DNA of 64,000 nucleotides from Mediterranea massiliensis (GCA_015060695.1 SUYA01000003.1:180941-244940), one strand, 5' to 3'; positions 52,318-61,703 are shown, numbered from the stretch's first letter. The notes: generated by a model from the sequence alone, not told the origin. Translations and numbers: made by a program.

Positions 52318-53571
52318 TTAAACACTATTCATTGCCTCTACCGGTCTGATGTTGGCAGCTTTCCGTGCCGGAAAGAACCCGGCCAAGGTACCCGCTACAA
52401 TTAATGTCAGAGTAGCTTGTATGGCAATGCTTATATCAACAGTGGGGTCGGTAAAGATGGTTTCGGAATGATTGCCTGCGCTGATAGACTGATTACCGAA
52501 AAGGCTGTCCATCCACTCGGTGACACCAATACCGGCTACCATGCCGATGTATCCGAACAAGGTGGTGATGGCTACACTTTCGATGATGATGAGCCATAGA
52601 ATGTGGCGTGGCTTGGCTCCTAAGGCTTTGCGGATACCAAATTCACGAGTACGCTCTTTGACAGTAATCAGCATGATGTTACTGACGCCCACGATGCCGC
52701 TGAGCAGAGTAAAAATACCAATCACCCAGATTGCTGTGCGTAGCAACCCCATAGCTTCTTGTGTGCTGAGATATTGCGTCATGCGATTCCATATCCAAAT
52801 GCTACCTTCGTCAGTTGGGTCGAAACGATGGTTTTGTGCAATGGCTTTGCGGTAGGTTTCCTCGAAGGCTTCGTTATCTGTAATATTGCTCAACCCCTTG
52901 GTGGTAAAGACAATATTGTTTAGCTTGTTTCCTTTGTTGTAAATGATTTGCAAAGTGGTAAAAGGGATGAAAGCATAGTTGGCATTGCTGTTTCCTGAGT
53001 CTTCATAAATGCCTATCACTTGATAGGCGATTCCATTGGCATTGACAAATGTGCCGATGGCAGACTTCTTTTTAAATAGCACTTCGGCTGACTTTTCGTG
53101 AAGTACGATGACTTTTCGCCGATCTTTTAGGTCGTTGGCGTTGAAGAAACGACCTTCGATGATTTTAATGGCTTCTATATCGGTATAGTTGGGATAAACT
53201 CCTTGTAAAGAGATGTTGACATATTGGTTGTCGTAACTGACGTTAACATTACCTTGCTGCAAGGTGGCACCCGCACTGACAATGTGTTTCGTAAACAATT
53301 CTTCAGTATCTTTCAGGTCTCGATTGTCCAATTGGATGAAACGACCTTCAGTCAAACCATCGTAGGGCAGAGTGGTGGTACCGGGATAGATACGCATGGA
53401 GTTTAAGGCACGTTCAGAACTGCTTTGCTCGAAAGCATGAATAAGTCCATTGCCAGCCCCCAACAATACAATGAGCATGAAAATACCCCACGATACAGCT
53501 AGGCCAGTTAGGGCGGTGCGCAGTTTGTTGCGTTTGATGGTAGCGTATAGTTCTTGTAGTGTATCAATCAT
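52318..53571 (-). CDS. MacB-like ABC permease (first of two)
   Basis: A 417-residue permease with the same layout as its neighbour: N-terminal helix (LRTALTGLAVSWGIFMLIVLLG), MacB_PCD periplasmic domain, and three C-terminal helices (IWVIGIFTLLSGIVGVSNIM, FGYIGMVAGIGVTEWM, LTLIVAGTLAGFFPARKAAN), with the KERTREFGIRKALGAKPRHI loop. It starts 4 nt inside the end of the ATPase gene, so the two are translationally coupled. It probably pairs with the permease at 50969. Confidence 0.92.
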   Translation of the reverse strand: MIDTLQELYATIKRNKLRTALTGLAVSWGIFMLIVLLGAGNGLIHAFEQSSSERALNSMRIYPGTTTLPYDGLTEGRFIQLDNRDLKDTEELFTKHIVSAGATLQQGNVNVSYDNQYVNISLQGVYPNYTDIEAIKIIEGRFFNANDLKDRRKVIVLHEKSAEVLFKKKSAIGTFVNANGIAYQVIGIYEDSGNSNANYAFIPFTTLQIIYNKGNKLNNIVFTTKGLSNITDNEAFEETYRKAIAQNHRFDPTDEGSIWIWNRMTQYLSTQEAMGLLRTAIWVIGIFTLLSGIVGVSNIMLITVKERTREFGIRKALGAKPRHILWLIIIESVAITTLFGYIGMVAGIGVTEWMDSLFGNQSISAGNHSETIFTDPTVDISIAIQATLTLIVAGTLAGFFPARKAANIRPVEAMNSV

Positions 53572-54287
53572 TTCATGGCTCCTCCGTTAACACCAAAAAT
53601 GGATGCGTTGTGATTTAAGTTTTCTTCGATACTACCGATGAGACCATCCTTGATGCGGATGATTTTGTCTGTTTGGTTGGCCACACCGCTTTCGTGCGTC
53701 ACCACTACAATGGTCATGCCTTCGGCATGCAGTTCTTTTAGAATTTGCATTACTTCTACACTGGTTTTGCTGTCGAGAGCACCAGTAGGTTCGTCGGCTA
53801 GGATAATTTGTGGTTGAGTAATTAAGGCACGGGCAATGGCAACACGCTGTTTCTGTCCACCACTCATTTCGTTAGGCATATGATGTGCCCACTCTTTCAG
53901 TCCCAAACGGTCGAGGTATTCCATGGCCAATGTATTGCGTTTACGGCGAGTAATGCCTTGATAGAAGAGTGGCAGAGCCACGTTTTCCATAGCGTTCTTA
54001 AAGTTGATGAGGTTGAACGATTGGAAAATGAAGCCAATCATGCGGTTACGGTATTCGGCAGCCCGGCTTTCGCTCAAATTCTTAATGAGGGTACCATTCA
54101 GATAATATTCACCGGTATCGTAATTGTCGAGGATACCCAAAATATTAAGCAAAGTAGATTTTCCGGAACCGGATGAACCCATGATGGATACAAACTCGCC
54201 CTTTGCGATGTTTAGGTCAATTCCTTTTAGCACATGCAAAGGTGCTCCGTTGTAATAGGTTTTGTTGATGTCTTTTAGTTGTATCAC
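53568..54287 (-). CDS. ABC transporter ATPase, MacB/LolD type
   Basis: A 239-residue ATPase. Walker A is GSSGSGKST (about residues 37-45), the Q-loop follows in FIFQSFNLI, the signature is MSGGQKQRVAIARAL, Walker B is ILADEPTGALDS, and the switch His is in VVTHE. It powers the two MacB-type permeases of the operon by a mechanotransmission cycle. The gene leads the operon; no perfect -7 box was found in the region before 54290. The C-terminal about 20 residues extend past the usual fold. Confidence 0.94.
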   Translation of the reverse strand: MIQLKDINKTYYNGAPLHVLKGIDLNIAKGEFVSIMGSSGSGKSTLLNILGILDNYDTGEYYLNGTLIKNLSESRAAEYRNRMIGFIFQSFNLINFKNAMENVALPLFYQGITRRKRNTLAMEYLDRLGLKEWAHHMPNEMSGGQKQRVAIARALITQPQIILADEPTGALDSKTSVEVMQILKELHAEGMTIVVVTHESGVANQTDKIIRIKDGLIGSIEENLNHNASIFGVNGGAMK

Positions 54288-54463
54288 GTTTTTTTATTCT
54301 TTTAAGTCATTTTCATTATGTTTTTCTTATTAGACGTCAAAGTATATGCAAAAGTTGCAATCGGTTGAAACTTTTTTTTGAAAAGATTTTGAAGTGTCGT
54401 TTTTCTTTGTGACTTTTGTGGCATTAAAACGATTTTATTAACCATTAAAACACACCTTATAAT

Positions 54464-55444
54464 ATGAACTCAAATGTGGAAAAATCCTACGTGGTAGGTA
54501 TTGATATTGGTGGTACTAATACTGTTTATGGTATTGTAGATGCTCGTGGTACAGTGATTGCTAGTAGCTCGATAAAGACCGGTGCTTACGAACAGATTGA
54601 TGATTATGTCAATGTGGTTTGTGAAAACTTGATGAGATTAATTAGTGAGACTGGCTTGGATGGTCAAGTGAAGGGTATCGGTATCGGTGCTCCTAACGGA
54701 AACTATTATAGTGGCACTATCGAGTTTGCTCCGAATTTGCCTTGGAAGGGTATTATTCCTTTAGCTGCTATGTTCGAAGAACGTACCGGAATTCCGGCAG
54801 CGTTGACCAATGATGCCAATGCGGCGGCTATTGGTGAGATGACCTATGGTGCTGCCCGTGGCATGAAAGACTTTATTATGATTACGCTGGGTACCGGTGT
54901 GGGTAGTGGCATTGTAGTAAATGGACAGATGGTATATGGACACGATGGATTTGCCGGTGAATTGGGACATGTCATTATGCGTCGTGAAAATGGTCGTCTG
55001 TGTGGATGCGGTCGAAAAGGATGTCTGGAAGCCTATTGTTCAGCTACCGGTGTAGCTCGTTCGGCACGCGAGTTCTTGACGGCAAGCACCGAACCCAGTT
55101 TGTTGCGTGCCATTTCGGCCGAAGAGATTACTTCGAAAGATGTCTATGATGCAGCTGTAAAAGGTGATAAGATAGCCCAAGACATATTTAATTTTACAGG
55201 AACCATTTTAGGAGAAGCATTGGCCGATTTTATAGCATTCTCCAGTCCGGAAGCCATTGTACTATTTGGTGGTTTGGCCAAGTCGGGAGATTATATTTTC
55301 AATCCTATACAGGAAGCGCTTGATGCGAATGTATTGCCTATTTATAAGGGAAAAACAAAGTTGCTGATGTCGGAGTTGAAAGATGCTGATGCAGCAGTGC
55401 TTGGTGCTAGTGCTTTAGGATGGGAAGCTAAAAGCATGAAGTAA
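54464..55444 (+). CDS. ROK-family sugar kinase (glucokinase-like)
   Basis: A 326-residue cytoplasmic kinase. ATP site GIDIGGTNTVYGIVD at 13-27; catalytic region TNDANAAAIGE; GTGVGSGIVVNG; the ROK zinc motif GELGH plus CGCGRKGCLEAY with three cysteines; and VLFGGLAKSGDY in the C-terminal lobe. The family phosphorylates glucose, or allose, mannose or N-acetylmannosamine. Glucokinase is the usual call for this length in Bacteroides, but the exact sugar is open. It is a single gene, divergent from the efflux operon. Confidence 0.9.
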   Translation: MNSNVEKSYVVGIDIGGTNTVYGIVDARGTVIASSSIKTGAYEQIDDYVNVVCENLMRLISETGLDGQVKGIGIGAPNGNYYSGTIEFAPNLPWKGIIPLAAMFEERTGIPAALTNDANAAAIGEMTYGAARGMKDFIMITLGTGVGSGIVVNGQMVYGHDGFAGELGHVIMRRENGRLCGCGRKGCLEAYCSATGVARSAREFLTASTEPSLLRAISAEEITSKDVYDAAVKGDKIAQDIFNFTGTILGEALADFIAFSSPEAIVLFGGLAKSGDYIFNPIQEALDANVLPIYKGKTKLLMSELKDADAAVLGASALGWEAKSMK

Positions 55445-55460
55445 TTTTTGCTTTAATTAT

Positions 55461-55496
55461 AAAAAAGGGAAGCCAATCGCTCGGCTTCTCTTTTTT
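55461..55496. terminator. Bidirectional terminator between ROK and rplS
   Basis: GGGAAGCC (55467-55474) pairs with GGCTTCTC (55483-55490), flanked by A6 on one side and a T-run on the other, so it serves both convergent genes. Confidence 0.8.
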
Positions 55497-55520
55497 ATGT
55501 CGAATAGGTGAGTTAGGCTA

Positions 55521-55874
55521 TTAACCGTTAACTCTTTTTTCTTTGATTCTAGCCTTCTTGCCGGTAAGAGCACGCAAGTAATACAACTTAGCGCGACGAA
55601 CTTTACCAATCTTGTTCACCTCAATGCTGTCAATAGCCGGTGATTCCAAGGGGAAAATACGTTCTACACCTACAGTACCAGACATCTTGCGGACAGTGAA
55701 ACGCTTCTTTTCACCATGACCTGCAATCTTGATAACAACACCGCGGTACAACTGAATACGTTCCTTGTTACCTTCGATGATACGATATGCTACGGTAATA
55801 GTGTCACCAGCCTTGAATGAGGGGTGTTGCTTGCCGGTAGCAAATGCTTCTTCTGCAATTTTAATTAAATCCAT
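55521..55874 (-). CDS. rplS: 50S ribosomal protein L19
   Basis: A 117-residue protein. The L19 core is clear: [40 protein letters not shown] in two halves, [19 protein letters not shown], and [21 protein letters not shown]19 sits at the 30S-50S interface. The gene stands alone here with its own promoter and a leader of about 80 nt. Length is in the normal range. Confidence 0.97.
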   Translation of the reverse strand: MDLIKIAEEAFATGKQHPSFKAGDTITVAYRIIEGNKERIQLYRGVVIKIAGHGEKKRFTVRKMSGTVGVERIFPLESPAIDSIEVNKIGKVRRAKLYYLRALTGKKARIKEKRVNG

Positions 55875-55962
55875 TGTTTGTAATATTAAAAATGTTTATC
55901 GTTACAACGCAACATACCAGGCTTCTCTCTGTGTCCTGACAGCGATTGCGCGAAAGCGGTTG

Positions 55963-55994
55963 CAAAGGAACGAATTATTTGTCAGATACACAAA
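55963..55994 (-). promoter_or_regulatory. Promoter of rplS
   Basis: On the minus strand TTTG (55994-55991), 20 nt, then TTCCTTTG (55970-55963), 7 of 8 positions of the -7 consensus. The predicted leader (about 55956-55875) has small inverted repeats (CTGT/ACAG and CGTT/AACG) that could form an autoregulatory fold, but nothing I can name. Confidence 0.5.
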
Positions 55995-56042
55995 TGTTTC
56001 CTGCTCTTTTTGTTGTTTTTATCTGAATATAAACTCTTAATA

Positions 56043-56075
56043 GTTGTCGAATGTACAAAAGAAAAGCTATCTTTG
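56043..56075 (+). promoter_or_regulatory. Promoter of the GH3-serine hydrolase gene
   Basis: GTTG (56043-56046), 21 nt, then a perfect -7 box TATCTTTG (56068-56075), 36 nt before the preferred ATG at 56112. It rules against the ATG at 56010. Confidence 0.6.
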
Positions 56076-56111
56076 TGGCTTAAAATTAATGATGATAAAA
56101 AACAGAAGATT

Positions 56112-59087
56112 ATGAAAAAACTGGCTTGTGGTTTGCTTTTTGCACTTTATGGTGTGTTGATATATTCACAAACTCCTCAGATGGTACAACGATTGCAGGA
56201 GGATGTTGCATGTAAAGCTTGGGTAGATAGTGTGATGCAGACGTTGTCGCTGAAACAACAGTTGGGGCAATTGCTGGTATATAAATTAGACCCTGCACCT
56301 ACGAAAGCCAATAGGCAGCTGATGCAGAAGGTGATAAAAGAGTATGGTATTGGCGGTATCTTGTTTTACAAGGGAACCTTGCACGAACAAGCTGTTATGA
56401 CTAACGAGATGCAGCAACTTTCTAAAGTACCTATAATGGTAACTTTTGATGGTGAGTGGGGGATGGCCATGCGCTTGAAGGATGTGGAGGCTTTCCCGAA
56501 AAATATGGAATTGGGCTGTATTGAAGATGATGAACTGATTTATCGTTATGGTCGTGAAGTGGCTCGGCAAATGAGTGAATTGGGTGTACACGTCAATTTC
56601 GCACCGGTGGCCGATGTAAATATCAATCCCAAAAATCCGGTTATTAATGTACGCTCTTTTGGCGAAGATCCCAGTCGGGTGGCAGATAAGGTGATAGCCT
56701 ATTCTAGAGGATTGGAAGACGGTGGAGTGCTGTCGGTTAGCAAGCATTTTCCGGGGCATGGAGATACGGACGTAGATTCACACAAAGCGTTGCCTACATT
56801 GCCTTTTGACAGGGCGCGACTGGATAGCATCGAGTTATTGCCTTTCCGTAGAGCTTTTGCAGCCGGATTGGGAGGAGTGATGGTAGGACATCTTGATGTA
56901 CCTGCATTGGAAACGCAAAAGGGGCGTCCTTCATCGTTATCGTATAGCATTGTTACAGATTTGTTGCAGAAAGAGTTAGGATTCCAAGGATTGGTGTTTA
57001 CAGATGCTTTGGAGATGAAAGGTGTGTCGAATAATGTCTCGGTATGTCTGCAAGCATTGAAGGCCGGAAACGATATGCTACTGGTTCCGAGGCGTATTAA
57101 GGAAGATGTGGATGCCATATTAGCAGCTGTGAAAAGCGGAGAGTTGCATGCTGAATATATTGCGGAAAAATGTCGGAAGGTGTTAACCTATAAATATGCT
57201 TTAGGGCTAAGTAAGAAGCAATATGTCCGTATTTCTGGGTTGGAACAACGAATAAATAGTAGCGAAACCAAAGCCTTGATTACAGAATTGAGACAAGCAG
57301 CTGTGACGGTGGTGAGCAACAAGAATCGTTTGTTACCGTTGGATGCTATGCAGGGAGAATTAGCCGTGTTGCATGTGGGGAATGCATCCGATTCCGAATC
57401 TTTGAAACAACAAATGAAAACTTATGGTAAATCTGATTGGATACAATGTCCGAGTGAAGGAGGTAACACACAAGAAATTGTTACAAAGGTAGCTCCATAT
57501 AAACGGTTGATAGTAGCTGTTACGGCACAAAATTTGACTCCTTACCAATCCTTTTTCAAACAATTTAAGACAAATGTACCTACGATATATCTATTCTTTA
57601 CTCCTTCAAAAGAGTTGAAAAAATGTCTATCAGCTTTGGAACGTGCTGGTGCTGTTGTGTTAGCGCATAATAATGGAAAAGAGGTACAATCTCATGTGGC
57701 ACGATTAATTTATGGCCATACTTCGGCTGATGGACGACTTTCAGAAAGCATCGGCAATTTGTTTGCAGTAGCTACTGGTGAGAACTTGACGCCGCATAAT
57801 AAGCCTCATTATTCTCCGGAAGAGTTAGGATTTGATGCAAACTTGTTGGCTGCTATCGATACTATAGCAGCCGAGGCAATTCGTGAAAAGGCTACACCCG
57901 GATGTCAAGTGGTGGTGCTGAAAGATGGGAAAGAACTTTTTAATAGGAACTATGGGACTCATACTTATGATAAGCAATCACCGGAAGTGAAGTCAACCGA
58001 TGTCTATGACTTGGCTTCGCTGACCAAAACTACAGCTACACTACTTGCTGTGATGAAACTTTATGACAAAGGTTTGCTGAACTTGACTGATTATGCATCA
58101 ACGCATTTACCACAATTAAAAGATACTGATAAAAGACACATCACTATCAGTGACTTGCTATTTCATCAATCAGGTTTGCAACCCACTCTGCATTTCTATT
58201 TAGAGGCTCTTGATAAAGAAAGTTACAAAGGCGCTTTACTGGTGGGTAGGCGCGATGCTTTGCATCCGATGCATGTGGGAAATCAAGCTTGGGGAAATCC
58301 AAATTTTCGCTACTTGGAAAATATAATTTCCAAGAAGGAAACAGTTGAACATACCTTGCAAGTGGCCGATAGTTTGTGGGTAACTCCGGCTTTTCGTACC
58401 GGTTATCTACAACAGATTGCCGATGCTAAGTTGCGTGATAAGCGTTATCGATATAGTTGTGTAGGCTTCATCCTGTTGCAGAAAGTTGTAGAGGCTGTAG
58501 CCGGTATGCCACTTGATGAATACTTAAAAAGGGAGTTTTATACTCCAATGGGCTTACATCGCATGGGTTATCAACCTTTAAAATGGAGTGAGCAACAGGA
58601 CATAATACCTTCGGCAACCGATGATTTCTTGCGTAGAGGAGAGTTGCGAGGTTTTGTGCATGACGAAGCTGCTGCTTTTCAAGGAGGTGTGTCCGGGAAT
58701 GCAGGCTTATTCTCGAATGCTACCGAAGTAGCACAAATTTATCAGATGCTGTTGAATGGAGGTGAGTTGAATGGGAAACGTTATCTGAGTAAAGCAACTT
58801 GCCAGTTATTTACCACCCGTGTTTCTCGTATCAGTCGCAGAGGATTAGGATTCGATAAACCAGATATGAAAAACAGCAAGAGCAGCCCGTGTTGCGAGTC
58901 TGCTCCTGCTTCTGTATATGGCCATACGGGTTTTACAGGCACTTGTGCTTGGGTTGACCCAGATAACCAATTGGTATATGTTTTTCTCAGTAACCGCATC
59001 TGTCCGGAAGCATGGAATACGAAACTGATGAAAATGGATATTCGTACCCGCATCCAACAAGCTGTTTACGATGCTATGAAGAAATAA
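56112..59087 (+). CDS. GH3 (NagZ-like) and serine beta-lactamase-like hydrolase fusion
   Basis: A 991-residue exported protein (signal MKKLACGLLFALYGVLIYSQ). Residues about 40-400 are a GH3 beta-N-acetylglucosaminidase domain with KHFPGHGDTDVDSHKALP, which carries the Asp-His pair of NagZ, and VFTDALEM with the nucleophile Asp. A second GH3-type domain follows (to about 590). Residues about 610-985 are a class C beta-lactamase/PBP-like hydrolase: Ser636-x-x-Lys639 (SLTK), Tyr781-Ser-Cys783 at the usual YxN place, and His938-Thr-Gly (HTG). Such fusions occur in Bacteroidota and are thought to cut muropeptides in the periplasm. The Cys in place of Asn/Asp is unusual. Its stop is 1 nt from that of the convergent OMP gene. 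Confidence 0.9.
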   Translation: MKKLACGLLFALYGVLIYSQTPQMVQRLQEDVACKAWVDSVMQTLSLKQQLGQLLVYKLDPAPTKANRQLMQKVIKEYGIGGILFYKGTLHEQAVMTNEMQQLSKVPIMVTFDGEWGMAMRLKDVEAFPKNMELGCIEDDELIYRYGREVARQMSELGVHVNFAPVADVNINPKNPVINVRSFGEDPSRVADKVIAYSRGLEDGGVLSVSKHFPGHGDTDVDSHKALPTLPFDRARLDSIELLPFRRAFAAGLGGVMVGHLDVPALETQKGRPSSLSYSIVTDLLQKELGFQGLVFTDALEMKGVSNNVSVCLQALKAGNDMLLVPRRIKEDVDAILAAVKSGELHAEYIAEKCRKVLTYKYALGLSKKQYVRISGLEQRINSSETKALITELRQAAVTVVSNKNRLLPLDAMQGELAVLHVGNASDSESLKQQMKTYGKSDWIQCPSEGGNTQEIVTKVAPYKRLIVAVTAQNLTPYQSFFKQFKTNVPTIYLFFTPSKELKKCLSALERAGAVVLAHNNGKEVQSHVARLIYGHTSADGRLSESIGNLFAVATGENLTPHNKPHYSPEELGFDANLLAAIDTIAAEAIREKATPGCQVVVLKDGKELFNRNYGTHTYDKQSPEVKSTDVYDLASLTKTTATLLAVMKLYDKGLLNLTDYASTHLPQLKDTDKRHITISDLLFHQSGLQPTLHFYLEALDKESYKGALLVGRRDALHPMHVGNQAWGNPNFRYLENIISKKETVEHTLQVADSLWVTPAFRTGYLQQIADAKLRDKRYRYSCVGFILLQKVVEAVAGMPLDEYLKREFYTPMGLHRMGYQPLKWSEQQDIIPSATDDFLRRGELRGFVHDEAAAFQGGVSGNAGLFSNATEVAQIYQMLLNGGELNGKRYLSKATCQLFTTRVSRISRRGLGFDKPDMKNSKSSPCCESAPASVYGHTGFTGTCAWVDPDNQLVYVFLSNRICPEAWNTKLMKMDIRTRIQQAVYDAMKK

Positions 59088-59088
59088 A

Positions 59089-59718
59089 CTAAAAGGCAAT
59101 ACCCAATCGTAAACCGAAGTTGCTTACGCCATCGATGCTGTATGTCAACAAGTCGCCTTTGTTAGTGCCATAACTATAATAAGCAGCGATGTGTACACCT
59201 GGCCCGTAAGCCCAAGGATAGATATTCAAGCCTACTTCGGGAGAGAAGTAGAAGCCCCAAGTTTTTTTACTTGCTCCCAATGCATTGAAATCTGTACTCA
59301 TCTTAGCATATTGGGGACCAACTTTTAAGCCAACATAGGGTAGGAAGGTACCACCACGACTCCAAGTATAGCGTCCGGCAACACCGAAAGGCATTTGGAA
59401 TAAGGTGTGCTGTTGGTCGGCATTGATTTGGCCGCCATCACTTACAGGAAATGTCTGGCGGGCAAAATATTCGTGATTACTATGATAAGCCATGAATGCA
59501 CCCAGCGAGAAATTTTCTGTTAGGTAGTAACCACCTTCCAGGTTCATACCCCATCCGCTGCTTTCTCCGGCAAAGTGGTTGCCTAAGGGGAAGTTGTATT
59601 GCCAATCAATGTTGGCATAATAATTGTCACTCATTTGTGCCTTTGAAGGTAGCACTACAACAAGAGTCAATGCGACAATGGCGATGGCTCTTAGTGATAG
59701 ATATTTAATAGTTTTCAT
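59089..59718 (-). CDS. Outer-membrane beta-barrel protein
   Basis: A 209-residue protein with a signal peptide (YLSLRAIAIVALTLVVVLPSKAQ) and an eight-strand pattern (WGMNLEGGYYLTENFSLGAFM, FGVAGRYTWSRGGTFLPYVG, GFYFSPEVGLNIYPWAYG, FGLRLGIAF). The final Phe is the sorting signal. It resembles the OmpW/OmpA-barrel group of small porin-like proteins. Role unknown. It is 21 nt after the DUF4136 gene and probably on the same transcript. Confidence 0.82.
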   Translation of the reverse strand: MKTIKYLSLRAIAIVALTLVVVLPSKAQMSDNYYANIDWQYNFPLGNHFAGESSGWGMNLEGGYYLTENFSLGAFMAYHSNHEYFARQTFPVSDGGQINADQQHTLFQMPFGVAGRYTWSRGGTFLPYVGLKVGPQYAKMSTDFNALGASKKTWGFYFSPEVGLNIYPWAYGPGVHIAAYYSYGTNKGDLLTYSIDGVSNFGLRLGIAF

Positions 59719-59739
59719 ACTTTTTCTGATTAACGGTTT

Positions 59740-60369
59740 TTATTTACTAAGATAAGAAGATTGAGAAAACGACTGATTGACGGCTTCGATGGCTAAACGG
59801 TCGTTTATTTCGTTAGAACTGCTTAATAGACCGGTCAGATAGCTTGTCCAGAGTACCGGCAGTTTGGCCGATGCTCCTTGTGGAGCATCCAAATTGACTA
59901 ATTCGGTAAGGAATGCGCCGGTACTATAAGTGTAGGTTACAGCATAGGGGTAATACCAATCTCCCCAATCTCCCCAATAAAGTGAATCCCAATAGCCGGG
60001 ATAGTTCCACCACCATTGTGGTTGTCCATAGTCAGTGAAGTAATAAGTACTTTCTATGTAGCTGACTTGCAGACCTAAATCGGCCTCTTCACGGTCATTG
60101 ACACGAATATAACCCCGTTGTTGCATATTTTTAGCATAGGCATCAAGGATGGCTTCGGCATTGGAGTCTTTCCAAAAGACAGCAGTTCGGCTTTCGCCAA
60201 TGACAAGGATGCTGTCGGGTAAGTAGAAAGTATTGAATGATTTAAAATCGGCCGACGTGTCGTGGTTAGTATATACCAAGTATTTGTCATCCAATTTACC
60301 CATGTCCGGTTCTTTTTCGCAGGCTGCAAAGATGCAAGCTACTGCCAATAAAGGAATAATTTTTTTCAT
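59740..60369 (-). CDS. DUF4136 lipoprotein
   Basis: A 209-residue lipoprotein (MKKIIPLLAVACIFAAC, Cys17). The DUF4136 pattern is visible: DFKSFNTFYLPDSI, then MQQRGYIRVNDREEADLGLQ, a Trp/Tyr-rich central strand region (QWWWNYPGYWDSLYWGDWGD), and a C-terminal ALPVLWTSYLTG-type segment (here AKLPVLWTSYLTG) with INDRLAIEAVNQSF. Family function is unknown; these are envelope lipoproteins, often beside small barrels as here. A palindrome-rich leader (60401-60422) lies upstream. Confidence 0.85.
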   Translation of the reverse strand: MKKIIPLLAVACIFAACEKEPDMGKLDDKYLVYTNHDTSADFKSFNTFYLPDSILVIGESRTAVFWKDSNAEAILDAYAKNMQQRGYIRVNDREEADLGLQVSYIESTYYFTDYGQPQWWWNYPGYWDSLYWGDWGDWYYPYAVTYTYSTGAFLTELVNLDAPQGASAKLPVLWTSYLTGLLSSSNEINDRLAIEAVNQSFSQSSYLSK

Positions 60370-60400
60370 ACTCTTTTTCGTTTAGGTTATGTATTACTTT

Positions 60401-60422
60401 AAGCCTTTGGCGCCTTAGGCTT
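60401..60422 (-). other. Palindrome in the leader of the DUF4136 gene
   Basis: AAGCCT and AGGCTT enclose a GGCGCC palindrome over 22 nt, 32 nt before the start codon. It could be an operator or an mRNA hairpin. Confidence 0.35.
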
Positions 60423-60502
60423 GTAGGTATCAGAACAAGAGAAATGAATTTTGGTTCATATACAAGATTAAAAAACAAAAAGGAAAGGGGATAAAAGAGA
60501 AA

Positions 60503-60535
60503 TGTGTCAAAATGTTTAGACAACATTTTGACACA
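60503..60535 (-). terminator. 14-bp hairpin after the aldo/keto reductase gene
   Basis: TGTGTCAAAATGTT (60503-60516) pairs perfectly with 60522-60535, 5-nt loop. In the direction of the reductase gene it is followed by TTTCTCTTTT, so it is probably its terminator. Confidence 0.6.
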
Positions 60536-60560
60536 TTTTGAAAACAATGATAAAATCTAT

Positions 60561-61565
60561 TTATTTTAAAATATCTTCTATGGCAGTCAATTCTTCTGCA
60601 GAGAATTGGATGTTTTTTAAGGCATTGAGGTTTTTGCCAAGCTGTGAAGTGCTGCTGGCACCAACAATGACACTGGTTACTTGCTCGTCTTTCAACAACC
60701 AGGCCAATGCCATCTCTGCCAATGATTGTCCACGTTGTTGTGCTAATTCATTCAGTAGCTTGATGCGTTTTAATGTATCTTCAGTCAATGCCTCTTTTTT
60801 CAGAAAACCCTCTTTAGCCATGCGGCTATCTTCGGGAATGCCATGTAGATAGCGGTCGGTTAGTAGCCCTTGCGCTAATGGAGAGAATGCGATGAAGCCG
60901 GATTCATTGTCAGCGGCTTGAGTGATAATACCCTCCTTTTCCGGTGCCCGATTAAACATACTGTATCTACCTTGGTAAAGCAGACATTTTACATGATGTT
61001 CTTTTAGATAGTTGTAAGCAATTTGAGCGGCTTCCAAGGGATATTTAGAGATGCCTATGTAGAGTGCTTTTCCTTGTCGTACAATATCCACTAATGCTTG
61101 CATGGTTTCTTCCAGCGGAGTGGATGGATCGTAGCGATGTGAATAGAAAATATCTACATAATCCAGGTTCATTCGTTTCAGACTTTGATCGATGCTTGCC
61201 ATCAGACTCTTCCGACTGCCCCAATCTCCATAAGGGCCGGGCCACATTTCGTGTCCAGCTTTGGTCGAGATAAACAATTCATCGCGATAAGGCTTAAGCG
61301 AATGTTTCATGATGAGGCCAAAATTCTTTTCTGCCGAGCCGGCCGGTGGACCGTAGTTATTGGCTAAATCGAAGTGAGTTATGCCGTGGTCGAAGGCATA
61401 GTGTATAATGTCGGACGAGCGTTGTAGCGGATCAATGTCACCAAAGTTGTGCCACATGCCTAATGAAATAGCAGGTAGCAAGATACCGCTACGGCCGCAA
61501 CGTCGGTAAGGCATATCGCCATTATAGCGCTGTTCTGCGGGAGAGTAGTAGATTGAATTGCTCAT
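60561..61565 (-). CDS. Aldo/keto reductase, YghZ/GPR type
   Basis: A 334-residue NADPH-dependent reductase from the ATG at 61565 (MSNSIYYSPAEQRYNG); a start 27 nt upstream is possible. Typical of the L-glyceraldehyde-3-phosphate reductase group: YRRCGRSGILLPAISLGMWH, FDLANNYGPPAGSAEKNFG (Asp and Tyr of the tetrad), STKAGHEMWPGPYGDWGSRK (Lys), and FYSHRYDP (His). YghZ detoxifies methylglyoxal and L-glyceraldehyde 3-phosphate in E. coli. A perfect -7 box precedes it. It is a single gene next to the presumed mobile element. Confidence 0.92.
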   Translation of the reverse strand: MSNSIYYSPAEQRYNGDMPYRRCGRSGILLPAISLGMWHNFGDIDPLQRSSDIIHYAFDHGITHFDLANNYGPPAGSAEKNFGLIMKHSLKPYRDELFISTKAGHEMWPGPYGDWGSRKSLMASIDQSLKRMNLDYVDIFYSHRYDPSTPLEETMQALVDIVRQGKALYIGISKYPLEAAQIAYNYLKEHHVKCLLYQGRYSMFNRAPEKEGIITQAADNESGFIAFSPLAQGLLTDRYLHGIPEDSRMAKEGFLKKEALTEDTLKRIKLLNELAQQRGQSLAEMALAWLLKDEQVTSVIVGASSTSQLGKNLNALKNIQFSAEELTAIEDILK

Positions 61566-61597
61566 GGTAGATTTATTGTTTAGGTGATACATTTTCG

Positions 61598-61605
61598 CAA
61601 ATGTA
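61598..61605 (-). promoter_or_regulatory. -7 box of the aldo/keto reductase gene
   Basis: TACATTTG on the minus strand, an exact consensus match, 32 nt before the ATG at 61565. No clear -33. Confidence 0.5.
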
Positions 61606-61679
61606 TGTATAAAATTTGAGAATTCTCTCTCTTTTAAGATAAAAATGGTCTTGATGTAAATTTCATATTGACAAAAAAA

Positions 61680-61703
61680 GCATTAGATATTACAATCTAA
61701 TGC
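61680..61703. terminator. Bidirectional hairpin with T-runs
   Basis: GCATTAGAT (61680-61688) pairs with ATCTAATGC (61695-61703); A7 before and CTTTTTG after. On the minus strand it would end a short transcript from 61.88 kb; on the plus strand it shields against read-through. Confidence 0.7.

Noticed and set aside
59085..59091. Overlap or fusion of the GH3 and outer-membrane protein genes
   Set aside because: They are convergent with separate stop codons 1 nt apart; each protein is complete.
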